Of a DNA stretch of 22,290 nt, positions 1 through 8,065 are shown one piece after another. A model generated the notes under the pieces. It saw only the letters and a list, made by a program, of their open reading frames with translations. It was not told the DNA's origin and searched no databases. Both the position numbers and the translations under genes were made by a program. The stretch comes from Actinomycetes bacterium. Its GTDB lineage: Bacteria; Actinomycetota; Actinomycetes; Mycobacteriales; Mycobacteriaceae. The DNA lies in contig JAHZJY010000044.1 in NCBI GenBank assembly GCA_022600695.1, positions 1 to 22,290 on the forward strand. Reading direction: 5' to 3'. The first letter of the stretch is position 1; the number at the start of each line of letters is the position of its first letter.

Positions 1-1
1 A

Positions 2-406
2 CGGAAAGTTGCCCAGGCGGCGCGGCAATTCCTGGGTTTGACGAATGACGCCGAAGACAGATACGCGTCGGTATGCCGCTACCTGCACCTGATCTTCGGT
101 GAAATCGCGCCCGACGACCTCACCGACGAGGAGACCGCCGACATGGTCCGGGCTTTGGCGCCGGCTCATCTGCGAGTGACCGGCACGACGATCCGCGACG
201 GCGCCGCAACGATTCCGCGCCTTAACCAACTGTGCGAGGTGCTCGGCCGTGTCACACCGGGGGACCTGTCGGCGACCGAGGCGCTGGTGCTGCTGACGAT
301 CCTGATCCCGCCGCACTCCAGAGTCATTGCACACCGCGCCGCGGATGCGGACGACCGGCCGCTGCAGCGATTGGTGATCGCCGGGAACGAAGCCGCTCCG
401 GGGTAA
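2..406 (+). CDS. Hypothetical protein, 3' part only (gene starts before the window)
   Basis: I do not recognise this protein. The reading frame is open from base 2 to the TAA at 404-406. The residues encoded before the first possible internal start (TTG at 38) read like ordinary protein (RKVAQAARQFLGL), and no ribosome binding site precedes that TTG, so the gene most likely begins upstream of the window. Counting from the TTG codon, residues 16-47 and 65-96 align without gaps with about 11 identities, including the shared pattern G-x(3)-P-x-D-L and the ending P-x-H-x-R-V. This is an internal duplication of a small, probably helical, unit. There is no signal peptide or membrane segment in the visible part. 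The next gene is on the same strand after 95 bp, so common transcription is possible but unproven. Confidence 0.55.
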   Translation, partial: RKVAQAARQFLGLTNDAEDRYASVCRYLHLIFGEIAPDDLTDEETADMVRALAPAHLRVTGTTIRDGAATIPRLNQLCEVLGRVTPGDLSATEALVLLTILIPPHSRVIAHRAADADDRPLQRLVIAGNEAAPG

Positions 407-501
407 CAAAGACCTTCTTCGCAGGCGTGGCAACCGCACCGGACCGCCGGGTACGACCAGAATGATCTCCGGTCGCATTCCCACCCAGAAAGCCGGAGAC
501 C

Positions 502-2631
502 GTGCCTGCAGCCGATATCGACGTGCGGCGCACGGCCCGGCATCGCTGGCGCCGCCGCCCCGAGTTCCGCCCGGATATCGAGGGACTGCGTGCGGTGGCG
601 GTTCTCGCCGTCATCGCCTTCCACGCCGGTGCACTCGGTGGCGGGTTCATCGGGGTGGATGTCTTCTTCGTCATCTCCGGGTTCCTGATCACCCGCATCC
701 TGTGGACTGAACTCGCCGACACCGGCACAGTCGCCCTGACCCGGTTCTACGCCGCCCGGGCCCGCCGTCTGCTGCCGGCGGCCGCCACGGTGCTGGTGGT
801 GACGGCGGTGGCGACCGTCGCACTGCTGCCGCCTCTGCAGGCCCGATCAGCTCTCGACGACGGCCTCGCCAGCGCCCTCTACGTGGGCAATTACCGGTTC
901 GCCATGACCGGCACCGAGTACCTGGCCCACACCGCCCCGTCGCCATTCCAGCACTACTGGTCACTCGGCGTCGAGGAGCAGTTTTATCTGCTCTGGCCGG
1001 CGCTGCTGCTGGCAACCGGATGGTTGTGGCGTCGGCGGCGGCGCACGCGACGGCCGTCGGCGGCGCCATACCTCGCCCTGCTCGCCGTTGTCGCCGCGGG
1101 CTCGCTGACCCTGTCGCTGTCGTGGACCCACTCCTCGCCCCCGTGGGCGTTCTTCTCACTGCCGACCCGGGCCTGGGAACTGGCCGCCGGTGGGCTGGTC
1201 GCGTTGACGGTCCCGCTATGGCGCCGACTGCCCGCCGGCTTCGCGGCGATGGCAGGGTTCGGCGGCCTCGGGGTGATCGGGTGGGCGGCGACGCAGATCG
1301 ATGACCGCACGCCCTACCCCGGCACCGCCGCCGTGCTGCCCGTGATCGGCACCGTCTTGTTGATCGTCGCCGGGTGCGCCACTCCGACCCGGGGTGCCGG
1401 CCGCTTGCTGTCGATGCCGGCGATGCGAGCGGTTGGGCGGCTGTCGTACTCCTGGTATCTCTGGCACTGGCCGCTGCTGGTCTTCGCCCCCATCATGGTC
1501 GGCCACCCGCTGGGATGGCCCGGCCGCCTGGCCGCGGTGGCCGCGTCATTCCTGCTTGCGGTCCTGACCCTGCGTTATGTGGAGCGCCCCATCCGCTATT
1601 CGCGGCCGCTGCGCCGATCGGCGGGCCGGAGCCTGGCACTGGGCAGTGTCGTCACCGCGGCAGCGGTCAGCGCGGCGGTGATTCTGCCGATGGTGGTGCC
1701 CGTTCCGGTCGGCCGCGGCGAACCGGCCACGGCTGCGGTTGTGCACTCCGCAGCACGGCCGGCCGACCCCCTCATCGGCGCGGTCGCCGCAGCCCGCACA
1801 GCCGTCGCGGACTCCGCGCAGCGGGATGAAATCCCCGTCGACTTATCTCCCCCACTCACCGCGGCACCCGCCGACAAGCCGGAGATTTTCCGCAACGGGT
1901 GCGTGCGGTCATGGCTTGACGTCGGCGTGCCGGACTGTGTGTCCGGCGATCCCGACGGAAGAACGACGGTGGCCCTGGTCGGGGACTCCCACGCCGCAAT
2001 GTGGCATCCCGCACTGGAACCGGTTGCGCAACAGCATAATTGGCGGCTCGTGACGATGGGCAAGGTCACCTGCCCATTGCAGGACATGCCGATCAGCAGC
2101 CCGTATCTGGGGCGCGCCTACGAGGAGTGCGAGCAATGGCGGGCGGAGGTGCTGGCCCGGCTGGAAACCGAGCGCCCCAGATTGGTGGTGCTCAGCATGT
2201 CGCGACGTTACGGCGCCGATTTCGGCTTCACCAGCTACGACCCGGCGTGGATCGCGAGCCTCACCGACCTCGTCGGCGATCTGCGGGCGTCCACCGGGGC
2301 GCGGGTGCTGGTGCTTGGCCCGGTCCCCGATCCACATACCAACGTGCCGGTGTGTCTCTCGGCGCATCTCGACGACGCCCTGGCATGCACCCCGGACCGC
2401 GCAACGGGTCTGAACGCCGAGGGGATCGCCGCCGAAACGAAGGCCACCGGCGCGGGTGGTGGCCAGTACGCGGATCTGTCGCAGTTGTTCTGCGACGCAA
2501 AGGTGTGTCCGGTGGTTATCGGCAGCGATCTGGTGTTCCGCGACGACAACCACGTGACGGCTTCTTTCGCGCGAACTCTCACGCCGGTATTGGGGATGAT
2601 CGTCGAGCAGGCGATCTCACCGCGCAGTTGA
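502..2631 (+). CDS. Membrane O-acyltransferase (OafA/YrhL type) with C-terminal SGNH domain
   Basis: This 709-residue protein is predicted to move an acyl group across the membrane to an extracytoplasmic glycan or glycolipid; the acceptor cannot be told from sequence. Residues 22-370 form the acyltransferase-3 domain with about ten membrane segments. Family marks are [13 protein letters not shown] with the likely catalytic His41, the [13 protein letters not shown] block at 51-63, and [11 protein letters not shown] near 316-325. A Pro/Ala-rich linker (about 400-460) leads to an SGNH hydrolase-like domain with the nucleophile block GDSH (Ser496) and a terminal Asp-x-x-His (Asp681, His684). This two-domain build is known from bacterial OafA-type enzymes. 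The start is GTG at 502 with a close GGAG at 495-498, so it could be misplaced. The crotonase gene follows 23 bp downstream on the same strand. Domain calls are firm; the substrate is unknown. Confidence 0.9.
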   Translation: MPAADIDVRRTARHRWRRRPEFRPDIEGLRAVAVLAVIAFHAGALGGGFIGVDVFFVISGFLITRILWTELADTGTVALTRFYAARARRLLPAAATVLVVTAVATVALLPPLQARSALDDGLASALYVGNYRFAMTGTEYLAHTAPSPFQHYWSLGVEEQFYLLWPALLLATGWLWRRRRRTRRPSAAPYLALLAVVAAGSLTLSLSWTHSSPPWAFFSLPTRAWELAAGGLVALTVPLWRRLPAGFAAMAGFGGLGVIGWAATQIDDRTPYPGTAAVLPVIGTVLLIVAGCATPTRGAGRLLSMPAMRAVGRLSYSWYLWHWPLLVFAPIMVGHPLGWPGRLAAVAASFLLAVLTLRYVERPIRYSRPLRRSAGRSLALGSVVTAAAVSAAVILPMVVPVPVGRGEPATAAVVHSAARPADPLIGAVAAARTAVADSAQRDEIPVDLSPPLTAAPADKPEIFRNGCVRSWLDVGVPDCVSGDPDGRTTVALVGDSHAAMWHPALEPVAQQHNWRLVTMGKVTCPLQDMPISSPYLGRAYEECEQWRAEVLARLETERPRLVVLSMSRRYGADFGFTSYDPAWIASLTDLVGDLRASTGARVLVLGPVPDPHTNVPVCLSAHLDDALACTPDRATGLNAEGIAAETKATGAGGGQYADLSQLFCDAKVCPVVIGSDLVFRDDNHVTASFARTLTPVLGMIVEQAISPRS

Positions 2632-2654
2632 ACACGCTGTTAGCCTCGGTGGCC

Positions 2655-3407
2655 GTGGCGGATCCAATCCTGTTCGAGGTATACGACCGCGTCGCGGTGA
2701 TCACGGTAAACGACCCGGAGCGGCGTAACGCGGTCACCGAGGTCACCTCCGGGCTGTTGGGCGATGCGATAGTGCGCGCCGAATCCGACCCCGGAGTGCA
2801 CGCCGTCGTCGTCACCGGCACCGGTAAGGCGTTCTGCGCCGGAGCCGATCTCTCGGCGCTGGGCGCCGCGGCCGAGGAGGGACTCGAACGCCTCTACGCG
2901 GGCTTCATGGCGCTTGGGCGCTGCTCGCTTCCCACCGTCGCCGCGGTCAACGGAGCGGCCGTCGGGGCCGGAATGAACCTCGCGTTAGCCGCCGACGTTC
3001 GGATCGCCGGCCCGCACGCGGTGTTCGATCCGCGCTTCCAGAAGCTGGGCATCCATCCCGGCGGTGGCGCCACCTGGATGCTGAACCGCGCAGTCGGACC
3101 GCAGGTGGCCCGCGCGGCCTTGCTGTTCGGTATGCGTTTCGACGCCGAGACGGCGGTGCGCCACGGTTTGGCGCTGCAGATCGCCGATGATCCCGTCGCC
3201 GCGGCGCTCGAACTCGCCGCCGGGCCCGCGGCGGCACCCCGCGACGTGGTGCTGGCCACCAAGGCCTCCATGCGCGCCACCGCGATCCCCGGCTCCAATG
3301 ACGCCGACCACCACGAGGCCGCCAAGAACATCGAGTTGGAGCCGCAGGCCGTCAGCGTCGAATCCCCGGAGTTCAAGGCCCGCCTGGCCGCCGCCCGGCG
3401 GCGCTGA
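2655..3407 (+). CDS. echA14: Crotonase-family protein, EchA14-like
   Basis: A 250-residue enoyl-CoA hydratase/isomerase family protein. The CoA and oxyanion-hole blocks are clear: [12 protein letters not shown] at 59-70 and [19 protein letters not shown] at 98-116, followed by [10 protein letters not shown] at 134-143. I recall Rv2486 (echA14) as nearly colinear over the whole length, which also supports GTG 2655 (protein beginning MADPILF) as the start; TTG 2628 and GTG 2649 are in-frame alternatives. The two glutamates of classical enoyl-CoA hydratase (Glu144 and Glu164 of the rat enzyme) align with Pro120 and Phe128, so ordinary hydration chemistry is doubtful. The gene follows the acyltransferase closely, and its TGA directly abuts the TGA of the convergent HNH gene. 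The family is certain, the ortholog name likely, the reaction unknown. Confidence 0.85.
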   Translation: MADPILFEVYDRVAVITVNDPERRNAVTEVTSGLLGDAIVRAESDPGVHAVVVTGTGKAFCAGADLSALGAAAEEGLERLYAGFMALGRCSLPTVAAVNGAAVGAGMNLALAADVRIAGPHAVFDPRFQKLGIHPGGGATWMLNRAVGPQVARAALLFGMRFDAETAVRHGLALQIADDPVAAALELAAGPAAAPRDVVLATKASMRATAIPGSNDADHHEAAKNIELEPQAVSVESPEFKARLAAARRR

Positions 3408-4718
3408 TCAACCGACCAGCGCGACCTCCGGCAGCAGCCGGTTATTCAGCCAGACCTCGATATCGGTCATCGGCGTTCGCGGAGTCCCCGGGACCGGCGG
3501 TGCGAGCGAGTGGTGGTGCGCGCCGGTGGGTGTGGTGAATTGGGCTGCATGCCGGTAGTTTTCATCAAAGTCGGTCTGTACCGTCCAGCCCGGAGCTTCT
3601 TTGGCGTAATTACAGCCCGCGCACAGCCCCAACCCGTTTCCCGCACTGGTGCGCCCACCGCCGCGGTACGGCGTGGCATGGTCGCGATGCCGGATCGGCG
3701 CATCGCAGTAGGGCGTACGGCACTGCCGATCGCGCAGTCCGATGAACTCGGCCAGCCCCTTGGGGAACAACCGGGACCGGGAGTCCATCGCCACGAGCGC
3801 GCCACTGGCCGCACTGGCGTAGAGACGGCGCAGCGTCGCCAGCGACCTGGGATCCTTGACCGCGCCCGAGATGAGGTGTTGGGCGACCGCTGACGGTACC
3901 GACCCGTAGCCGGCGATCACCGCGGCGGCATTCTCTGCTCCCAGCAGGGCCTGGTCGGAGATGACCAGGTTCACCGCCACCGGAACAGCCTGTTCAGCGG
4001 GTCGGCCGGTGACTCGCCCGACGAGCGTGTCCGCCATCACCTGACCTCGCGACCGCTCGTCGCAGCGGCTGTCCGCCTCACGTTTGAGCGCCGCGAACAC
4101 CGAGACCCCTTGGGCCACCGGCAGCAGTGCAGTCACGTACGTCATGGTGTCCGGCGCCGGCCGGATGGTGACCGTCCGGTCTTCGCGCGCTCGGGCCGCC
4201 CGGTCCACCACCGCATGTGGATCCAGTCGGTAGGCGATGGCCTTGGCCGCGGCCGCCACCGCGGCGTCACCCATACCGTGGAGTCCCCCACTGTCCGAGC
4301 AGAGTTCGGCGTCGAGCCGACGACGGTCGTCGATATCGAGACAGGCGGATTCGCGCACCACGATGGTGGCCCGCCACTCCGAGAGCACCCCTGCCTCCAA
4401 GGCCGCCAGGGTATGCGGCATCTCGTGCACGAGCGCCTTGGCGAAGCCGAGATGCCGGCTGCCGCGGGCCGGCGAATCCCGGCGCGCCAGCGCCACTTCC
4501 GTGGCCACACCCCGCCCGCGGCGAGCCGCCGGCACACCGGCCGCCGCCTCAGCGGACCGCCGCTCGCGGTCCAGAGCTGCGGTCAGCCTGGCCTGGCGCG
4601 CCGCGGCGGCCGCTTTCAGCCGCTCCAATGCAGCAATGCCCTCGACCAGTGCGGACTGATCCCCATCGGTCACCGAAGCCAATATTTCATCGAACATATT
4701 TTCGATTCCAACCGCCAC
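3408..4718 (-). CDS. DUF222 / HNH endonuclease-domain protein (13E12 repeat family)
   Basis: A 436-residue member of the DUF222-HNH family, which is present in many copies in mycobacteria and related to the 13E12 repeat proteins. Residues about 10-310 make the helical DUF222 part. Residues 327-374 form an HNH domain: Cys333 and Cys338 with Cys366 and Cys369 would bind a structural zinc, the H-x-D-H stretch at 344-347 carries the likely general base His347, and Asn361 and Asn370 take the later N/H positions. Nuclease activity has rarely been shown for this family. The start is GTG 4718; ATG 4697, seven residues later, has a GGA about 8 nt upstream and may be the real start. No terminal repeats flank it, so mobility cannot be shown here. 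It is convergent with echA14 (0 bp gap) and divergent from the exported-protein gene (49 bp). Confidence 0.85.
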   Translation of the reverse strand: MAVGIENMFDEILASVTDGDQSALVEGIAALERLKAAAAARQARLTAALDRERRSAEAAAGVPAARRGRGVATEVALARRDSPARGSRHLGFAKALVHEMPHTLAALEAGVLSEWRATIVVRESACLDIDDRRRLDAELCSDSGGLHGMGDAAVAAAAKAIAYRLDPHAVVDRAARAREDRTVTIRPAPDTMTYVTALLPVAQGVSVFAALKREADSRCDERSRGQVMADTLVGRVTGRPAEQAVPVAVNLVISDQALLGAENAAAVIAGYGSVPSAVAQHLISGAVKDPRSLATLRRLYASAASGALVAMDSRSRLFPKGLAEFIGLRDRQCRTPYCDAPIRHRDHATPYRGGGRTSAGNGLGLCAGCNYAKEAPGWTVQTDFDENYRHAAQFTTPTGAHHHSLAPPVPGTPRTPMTDIEVWLNNRLLPEVALVG

Positions 4719-4755
4719 CCCCGACAGGAGCTTCGAGGTTGCCCGCCCGGTCGCC

Positions 4756-4761
4756 TACAGT
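4756..4761 (+). promoter_or_regulatory. Leaderless-type -10 box (TACAGT) of the exported-protein gene
   Basis: TACAGT fits the mycobacterial -10 pattern TANNNT and ends 6 nt before GTG 4768. Transcription would then start at or next to the start codon, as in leaderless mRNAs, which are common in mycobacteria. No Shine-Dalgarno sequence is seen, which agrees. The -35 region would overlap the 5' end of the divergent HNH gene region. Confidence 0.5.
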
Positions 4762-4767
4762 CGGTAT

Positions 4768-6897
4768 GTGATCCACACCACACGTTCGCGCCCGGCGGCC
4801 CCTATCGGCCGCTGCGGGGCGTTGGCCTTCGCTCTCGGCGTGGGGTTGGCCCTCGCCACGAGTCCCACAGCGGCCGCCGACACCCGTTCCGACGCGGGCA
4901 CATCAGCGCAGCGCGGGTCAGCGCAGCACTCAGCCGAACCCGGCCGCCGCGCTGCAGCTGCGCCGGTGCGAGCATCGGCGCCGGTCCGGGGGGCAGCGTC
5001 GGCGCCGGCCCGGGCGTCGGCGTCATCAGGTGTCGCGGTGCCCACCGTGCCGACCCCTTCCCCGGTAGCGGTACCGGAACTCCTCGGCGCAGCCAGTCGG
5101 GAGATCGAGCAGACCCGCAGCACCCGAGCCGCCACTCAATCCGTCGGTTCGACCTTCTTCGCCCGCAGACCCGCGCTGGCCTACAACGCGGCCCAGAACG
5201 TTCAGGGCCCGGACGGCGTCATCACCGGCACGCTCAACGGCTCCCAGGCCGACGGCTACGCCCTGGATTACACGGTGACCGGCGCACCGGCCCACGGCTC
5301 GGTCGCCGTCAGCCCCGCCGGCGACTTCAGCTACACGCCGACAACTGAATTCGCATCACTCGGGGGTACCGACACCTTCACCGTCAGCGCCGACGACCGG
5401 CCCGGAAACCCGCGGCACTGGCACGGCCTGGCAACACTGTTCGCGCCGAACGGGGGCCATACCGCCACCGAGACCGTGACAGTGCTGGAAAACCCGGGTA
5501 CCCCGCTGCCGCCCAGCGTCCTGGCCACCACCGACCAGCTGAACGCCGAGAAACTCGCGGTCGAACTGGCGAGCTCGCCGATAGTGCAGCTGGCGAAACT
5601 GGTACTCAAAGCCGGCTGGGTCATCTCCGCGCACACCAACTTCGCCAAAGTCGGCGGGCCGGATGCGGAAAATATGGCCCGCCTCGACCGGGCGATCGAC
5701 GAGTACGCCATCCAGGCGGCGCTGGAGGTGCAATTACTCGACTCGGCCAACCCGACGGTGATCCAGCAGGTTTCCACACCGCACGATTGGTACCTGCAGG
5801 ACTTTCCCGGATCCCGGATCTGGTACGACAACCCCGACACGATCTACCGTTTCATCGGAGCCAACAGTGCATCGTCCTATGTGATCACCGGCCGGTTCGA
5901 CGGCGCGCTTCCGGCCGACACTGACTTCTCGGTTCTGACCGGCCTGAGCGGTACCACCGCGTCCAGCCTCAGCGGCCGCGACCTGGTGCTCAACCCGGAC
6001 GGTTCGTTCACTGTGACGGCCAGTTCGGCCCCCGCCACGCCGGGGCAGCCCAATCATCTGCAGCTGGCCCCGGGGACCACGCTGATCACCACCCGCAACA
6101 CCCTGGCGGACTGGAACTCCGAAGAGCCGATGAGCCTGACGGTACTCAGAGTCAGCGGTCCCCCGCCGAGCCTGTTCAGCCAGATCGGCGGGTTCGCCAT
6201 CCCGGGTATCGGCGAGTGGGTGGCCGGCAATCCGCTGCTCACCACGCTGGTTTCGTTGATCCCGCCGTTACCGTCGGGCCGGCTGGTCAAGGAACTCGAG
6301 ACGGCGGTGATCATGCTGCTGCTCGGTATCAGCGGCGAGAATACGTATATGGGGGTGGCCACCACCGATCCCAAGACCGGCGAACGTCGTGACCCGAACA
6401 TCCTCACCGACCCTGATCGCAACGCGGAATTCCTGGCCACCCAACTGCAGAGCGCCGGTTATTTCCAGCTGACCGACTCCGAGGCACTGGTCGTGACCAT
6501 CGATCCGGGCAACGCCCGGTACTTCACCGTGCCGGTCACCGACGTCTGGACCATCACCGGCAACTACTGGGACGAACAGACCAGCCTGAACATCGGCCAG
6601 TCGATCGCCAACCCGGACGGCACCTACACATTCGTCCTCTCTCCGGCCGATCCCGGCGTCGCCAACTGGGTATCCACCGGGGGACTGAACCAGGGCACCA
6701 TCTCGATCAGGTTCCAGGATCTGGACCGGATCTCGCACGACACGCCGAAGGTCAACTCACAGGTGGTGCCGATCAATGGACTCGGCGCCGTTCTGCCGCC
6801 GACCACGGTCTATGTCACCGCCGAGGAGCGCCGGGCCCAGATCGCGCAGCGCCAACTGGGTTACAACCGGCGCTGGGCGCCGTATCCGCAGGCTTGA
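4768..6897 (+). CDS. Exported protein with Ig/cadherin-like repeat and long C-terminal region
   Basis: A 709-residue protein of a type common in environmental mycobacteria; no precise function is known to me. Residues 1-38 look like a signal peptide: basic start, hydrophobic AFALGVGLALA, and an Ala-rich cleavage site near TAAAD. Residues 40-105 are low-complexity Ala/Pro/Ser/Arg. Residues about 138-242 form one Ig/cadherin-like (VCBS-type) repeat with the phrases VITGTLNGSQADGYALDYTVTG and GDFSYTPTTEF ending in TETVTVLE. The remaining 450 residues hold two related blocks beginning NPDGSF (409) and NPDGTY (615), the second leading into NWVSTGGL. With WYDNPDTIYRF (352-362), these resemble DUF1254/DUF1214-type proteins, but that is a weak impression. 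No LPxTG anchor or second membrane segment is seen. The start GTG 4768 is supported by a leaderless -10 box. It is convergent with fadE19, with 4 bp between the stops. Confidence 0.85.
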   Translation: MIHTTRSRPAAPIGRCGALAFALGVGLALATSPTAAADTRSDAGTSAQRGSAQHSAEPGRRAAAAPVRASAPVRGAASAPARASASSGVAVPTVPTPSPVAVPELLGAASREIEQTRSTRAATQSVGSTFFARRPALAYNAAQNVQGPDGVITGTLNGSQADGYALDYTVTGAPAHGSVAVSPAGDFSYTPTTEFASLGGTDTFTVSADDRPGNPRHWHGLATLFAPNGGHTATETVTVLENPGTPLPPSVLATTDQLNAEKLAVELASSPIVQLAKLVLKAGWVISAHTNFAKVGGPDAENMARLDRAIDEYAIQAALEVQLLDSANPTVIQQVSTPHDWYLQDFPGSRIWYDNPDTIYRFIGANSASSYVITGRFDGALPADTDFSVLTGLSGTTASSLSGRDLVLNPDGSFTVTASSAPATPGQPNHLQLAPGTTLITTRNTLADWNSEEPMSLTVLRVSGPPPSLFSQIGGFAIPGIGEWVAGNPLLTTLVSLIPPLPSGRLVKELETAVIMLLLGISGENTYMGVATTDPKTGERRDPNILTDPDRNAEFLATQLQSAGYFQLTDSEALVVTIDPGNARYFTVPVTDVWTITGNYWDEQTSLNIGQSIANPDGTYTFVLSPADPGVANWVSTGGLNQGTISIRFQDLDRISHDTPKVNSQVVPINGLGAVLPPTTVYVTAEERRAQIAQRQLGYNRRWAPYPQA
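4960..5019 (+). repeat. Three degenerate direct repeats in the linker of the exported protein
   Basis: Three in-frame copies (4960-4977, 4978-5001, 5002-5019) each begin GCGCCGG and end in TCG. They encode APVRAS, APVRGAAS and APARAS. This is the low-complexity linker behind the signal peptide and probably a flexible or wall-spanning segment. Confidence 0.6.
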
Positions 6898-6901
6898 GGC
6901 G

Positions 6902-8065
6902 TCAGCCGAGCCCGATCTCGCGCGCAATGAGCATCAACTGCACTTCGGTCGTCCCCTCACCGATCTCCAGGATCTTGCTGTCCCGGTAATGCCGGGCGAC
7001 CGGGTACTCGTTCATGAATCCGTAGCCGCCGTGGACCTGGGTGGCGTCACGCGCGTTGTCCATCGCGGCCTCACTGGCGACGAGTTTCGCGATGGCAGCC
7101 TGTTTCTTGAACGGCTTGCCGGCCAACATCAACGCCGCCGCGTCGTAGTAGGCGGTGCGGGCAGTGTGTGCGCGAGCCTCCATCCGGGCGATCTTGAATT
7201 CGATCGCCTGGTAGCGGCCGATCGCCTGACCGAACGCCGTGCGCTGCGCCGCGTACTTGACGCACTCGTCCACACAACCCTGAGCGACACCGGCAGCCAG
7301 TGCGGCGATAGCGATCCGCCCCTCGTCGAGGATCTGCAAGAAGTTGGCGTAGCCGCGTCCGCGCTGACCCAGCAGATTCTCCTCAGGCACCCGGACGTCG
7401 GCGAAGGACAATGGGTGGGTATCGGAGGCGTTCCAACCGACTTTGTCGTACCCGGGCTCGACGGTGAAACCCGTTGCCGGAACGGGGATCATGATCGCCG
7501 AGATCTCCCGGCGATCACCGTCGACGCCGGTCACAGCGGTCACGGTGACCAGACTGGTGATATCGGTCCCGGAGTTGGTGATGAACTGCTTGGAACCGTT
7601 GATCACCCAGTGCCCGTCGTCAAGACGGGCAGTGGTCTTGGTGGCCCCGGCATCGGTACCGCCACCGGCCTCGGTCAAGCCGAAGGCGCCCAGCGCCACG
7701 CCGCTGGTGAGCGAGGGCAACCACTGCCGCTTCTGCGCCTCGGTTCCGAACCGGTACACCGGCATGGCGCCCAGCGATACCCCGGCCTCGAGCGTGATCG
7801 CCGCGCTCTGGTCGACTTTGCCGAGTTCCTCCAGCGCCAGGCACAGTGCGAAGTAATCCCCGCCCATCCCGCCGTACTCCTCCGGGAACGGCAGGCCGAA
7901 CAGTCCCATCTCCGCCATCCCGGCGACGACCTCGTACGGGAATGAGTGCTCGGCATCATGCTTCGCGGCCACCGGAGCGACCACCTCACGGGCGAAGTCG
8001 CGAACGGTTTTCGCGAGTTGCTGGTACTCGTCGGGAAGAGTTGCTGTGGACAAAAACTCGGTCAT
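6902..8065 (-). CDS. fadE19: Acyl-CoA dehydrogenase, FadE19-like
   Basis: This 387-residue flavoenzyme would oxidise a short or branched acyl-CoA to the 2-enoyl-CoA, passing electrons to ETF. Typical blocks are [15 protein letters not shown] (126-140), [14 protein letters not shown] (153-166), [19 protein letters not shown] (277-295) and the C-terminal [10 protein letters not shown] (367-376). Glu370 sits at the catalytic position of medium/short-chain dehydrogenases. The site that carries the base in isovaleryl-CoA dehydrogenase (Glu254, just before a conserved Arg) is Gly249-Arg250 here. Despite its place beside a 3-methylcrotonyl-CoA carboxylase, it therefore looks more like a short/branched-chain acyl-CoA dehydrogenase than a classical isovaleryl-CoA dehydrogenase. 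ATG 8065 overlaps the accA1 stop by 4 bp (ATGA), so it is translationally coupled as the last gene of the operon controlled from the 11635-11677 palindrome. Confidence 0.92.
   Translation of the reverse strand: MTEFLSTATLPDEYQQLAKTVRDFAREVVAPVAAKHDAEHSFPYEVVAGMAEMGLFGLPFPEEYGGMGGDYFALCLALEELGKVDQSAAITLEAGVSLGAMPVYRFGTEAQKRQWLPSLTSGVALGAFGLTEAGGGTDAGATKTTARLDDGHWVINGSKQFITNSGTDITSLVTVTAVTGVDGDRREISAIMIPVPATGFTVEPGYDKVGWNASDTHPLSFADVRVPEENLLGQRGRGYANFLQILDEGRIAIAALAAGVAQGCVDECVKYAAQRTAFGQAIGRYQAIEFKIARMEARAHTARTAYYDAAALMLAGKPFKKQAAIAKLVASEAAMDNARDATQVHGGYGFMNEYPVARHYRDSKILEIGEGTTEVQLMLIAREIGLG

Noticed and set aside
2040..2654. Open frame extending the echA14 reading frame far upstream (to 2040)
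   Set aside because: It lies inside the acyltransferase gene, gives low-complexity Arg/Gly-rich sequence, and alignment with the EchA14 family begins at about 2655.
3408..4718. HNH gene as part of an intron, homing element or insertion sequence
   Set aside because: No intron or terminal repeats are seen at its borders, and neighbouring genes are uninterrupted.
4110..5348. 412-codon plus-strand open frame across the HNH and exported-protein genes
   Set aside because: It is the antisense and out-of-frame shadow of two clearly coding genes, with no family motif and an Arg/Gly/His-rich composition typical of high-GC shadows.
6776..7945. 389-codon plus-strand open frame opposite fadE19
   Set aside because: It is a shadow of fadE19, whose strand carries complete acyl-CoA dehydrogenase motifs.
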